A program made the translations under genes and the position numbers. From positions 558,001-622,000 of the forward strand of contig NZ_LN907858.1 of the NCBI RefSeq assembly GCF_001460635.1: a stretch of DNA of 64,000 nucleotides, in the 5' to 3' direction. Below, piece by piece: positions 63,104-64,000 of the stretch; position 1 is the first letter of the stretch; every line of letters starts with the position of its first letter. Under the pieces are notes generated by a model, which saw only the letters and a program-made list of their open reading frames with translations, was not told the origin of the DNA and made no database searches. The DNA comes from Helicobacter typhlonius (GTDB lineage Bacteria; Campylobacterota; Campylobacteria; Campylobacterales; Helicobacteraceae).

Positions 63104-64000
63104 TGCTAAAACGCAAAAAAGCATTCAATTTAATTGAAAACTTCCGCGATGAAGAGGTGATTTTAGCCTATGCAAAAGCGATAAAAAATCTTGCCACATC
63201 TTTAGAATATCCCTTGCATATTATGGAAGTATGCGGCGGACATACGCATAGCATTATGCGCTATGGACTAGAGAATGTGTTACCACCAAATATTGACTTT
63301 ATCCACGGACCGGGCTGTCCTGTGTGCGTAATGCCAAAAAATAGAATCAACCAAGCCTATGAAATTGCAATGCAAAAAAATGTGATTTTGCTTACCCTTG
63401 GCGATATGATAAAAGTGCCCGGCAGCAATGGAAGTCTCGCTGATGCAAGGGCGCAGGGAGCTGATGTGCGCTTTCTCTACTCGCCTATGCAGGTGCTTGA
63501 GATTGCAAAGGAAAATCCCACAAAGCGTGTGGTGTTTTTTGCTATTGGCTTTGAGACAACTACGCCTATGACTGCCGCACTCATAGAAAGAGTGCTTGAC
63601 TTGGGGCTTACAAATGTGTTTTTTCATATTAATCACGTGCTTGTGCCGTCGCCTCTTAGGGCGATTTTTGATTCTAAACAATGTGCCGTGAATGCCCTTA
63701 TCGCGCCTTCGCACGTGAGTGTGATAAGTGGGGCGAAAATCTATGAAGATTTGGTGCGCGATTATCATCTACCCATTGTTGTGAGTGGCTTTGAGCCTGT
63801 GGATATAATGGAAAGCATTTATATGCTTACAAATCAAGCCATAAACAAACAAAATGTGCTTGAGATTCAATATAAGCGCGTAGTTACAATGGAGGGGAAT
63901 CTTAAAGCTCAAGCGATGGTGGAGAAGTATTTTCAAACGAGAGAAAGTTTTAAATGGCGAGGGCTTGGAAATATTGCAAACTCGGCTTTGAGGCTTAGAG
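63103..64000 (+). CDS. hypD: Hydrogenase maturation protein HypD (5' part, runs off the window)
   Basis: About 299 of an expected ~365-370 residues are present and the frame is open at the right edge. MEVCGGHTHSIMRYG, HGPGCPVCV, LTLGDMIKVPGS and FAIGFETTTPMTA are the HypD cysteine and fold motifs. It is the Fe-S scaffold for the Fe(CN)2CO group. The ATG overlaps the GT25 stop by one base and has no ribosome site of its own except the G tract, which is not Shine-Dalgarno-like in spacing or sequence. Confidence 0.95.
   Translation, partial: MLKRKKAFNLIENFRDEEVILAYAKAIKNLATSLEYPLHIMEVCGGHTHSIMRYGLENVLPPNIDFIHGPGCPVCVMPKNRINQAYEIAMQKNVILLTLGDMIKVPGSNGSLADARAQGADVRFLYSPMQVLEIAKENPTKRVVFFAIGFETTTPMTAALIERVLDLGLTNVFFHINHVLVPSPLRAIFDSKQCAVNALIAPSHVSVISGAKIYEDLVRDYHLPIVVSGFEPVDIMESIYMLTNQAINKQNVLEIQYKRVVTMEGNLKAQAMVEKYFQTRESFKWRGLGNIANSALRLR

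Overview
The window comes from a member of the Campylobacterota, almost certainly an enterohepatic (intestinal) Helicobacter. The evidence is protein-level likeness to H. pylori families (NapA/Dps, SpeE, the HsrA/HP1043 orphan regulator, an 855-residue FlgL, UvrC next to a DciA-like ORF, DcuB), low GC, short intergenic gaps, many poly-G/poly-C contingency tracts, and a canonical 16S-Ile-Ala-23S-5S rRNA operon whose 16S gene carries a ~166 bp intervening sequence. From memory such an insert is reported for H. typhlonius and some H. canis/H. bilis-type strains, so the species guess is tentative.

Layout. 1-260: end of an RND efflux pump. 324-6480: a divergent DNA-binding regulator and a CoA-transferase-prpB-prpC-prpD operon for propionate use by the 2-methylcitrate cycle. 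6547-10799: galE, a DcuB fumarate/succinate exchanger with a poly-G tract in an extra loop, trmL, and a phase-variable FkbM methyltransferase. 10970-17119: carB, two small membrane proteins, purU, sppA, ridA, all on the minus strand. 17188-24434: a secreted protein, flgL, a degenerate NodB deacetylase, hsrA, SRP RNA, speE, coaE, dapF. 24435-25947: a poly-G tract followed by unrecognised, partly decayed small ORFs. 25948-31936: the rRNA operon. 32148-40590: murI, rho, a three-gene two-component unit with a coiled-coil partner, uvrC, a DciA-like protein and an LptM-like lipoprotein. 40593-44414: nadB, three tRNAs, napA/dps, ribB. 44479-51309: surface glycan cluster with two DUF4422 transferases, an O-antigen ligase-like protein, two GT2 enzymes and glf. 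51357-54753: DUF455 protein, MFS transporter, pgk. 54811-58748: a second glycan operon (FAD enzyme, Gfo/Idh/MocA dehydrogenase, two GT2 enzymes), the promoter-proximal gene being switched off by a C10 tract. 58893-64000: hypF-hypB-hypC-(GT25)-hypD hydrogenase maturation genes interrupted by a glycosyltransferase that ends in a G12 tract.

The strongest window-wide signals are: (1) six mononucleotide G/C tracts, five of them in or beside genes for surface glycans, respiration or hydrogenase maturation; (2) a very over-represented 7-mer AGATTCT/AGAATCT, found in coding and non-coding DNA, often paired head-to-head into hairpins at gene ends and concentrated in extra linker peptides of UvrC, CarB, HypF and the DUF455 protein, which resembles the behaviour of DNA uptake sequences; (3) a GT25 gene whose tract length could fuse it in frame to hypD.
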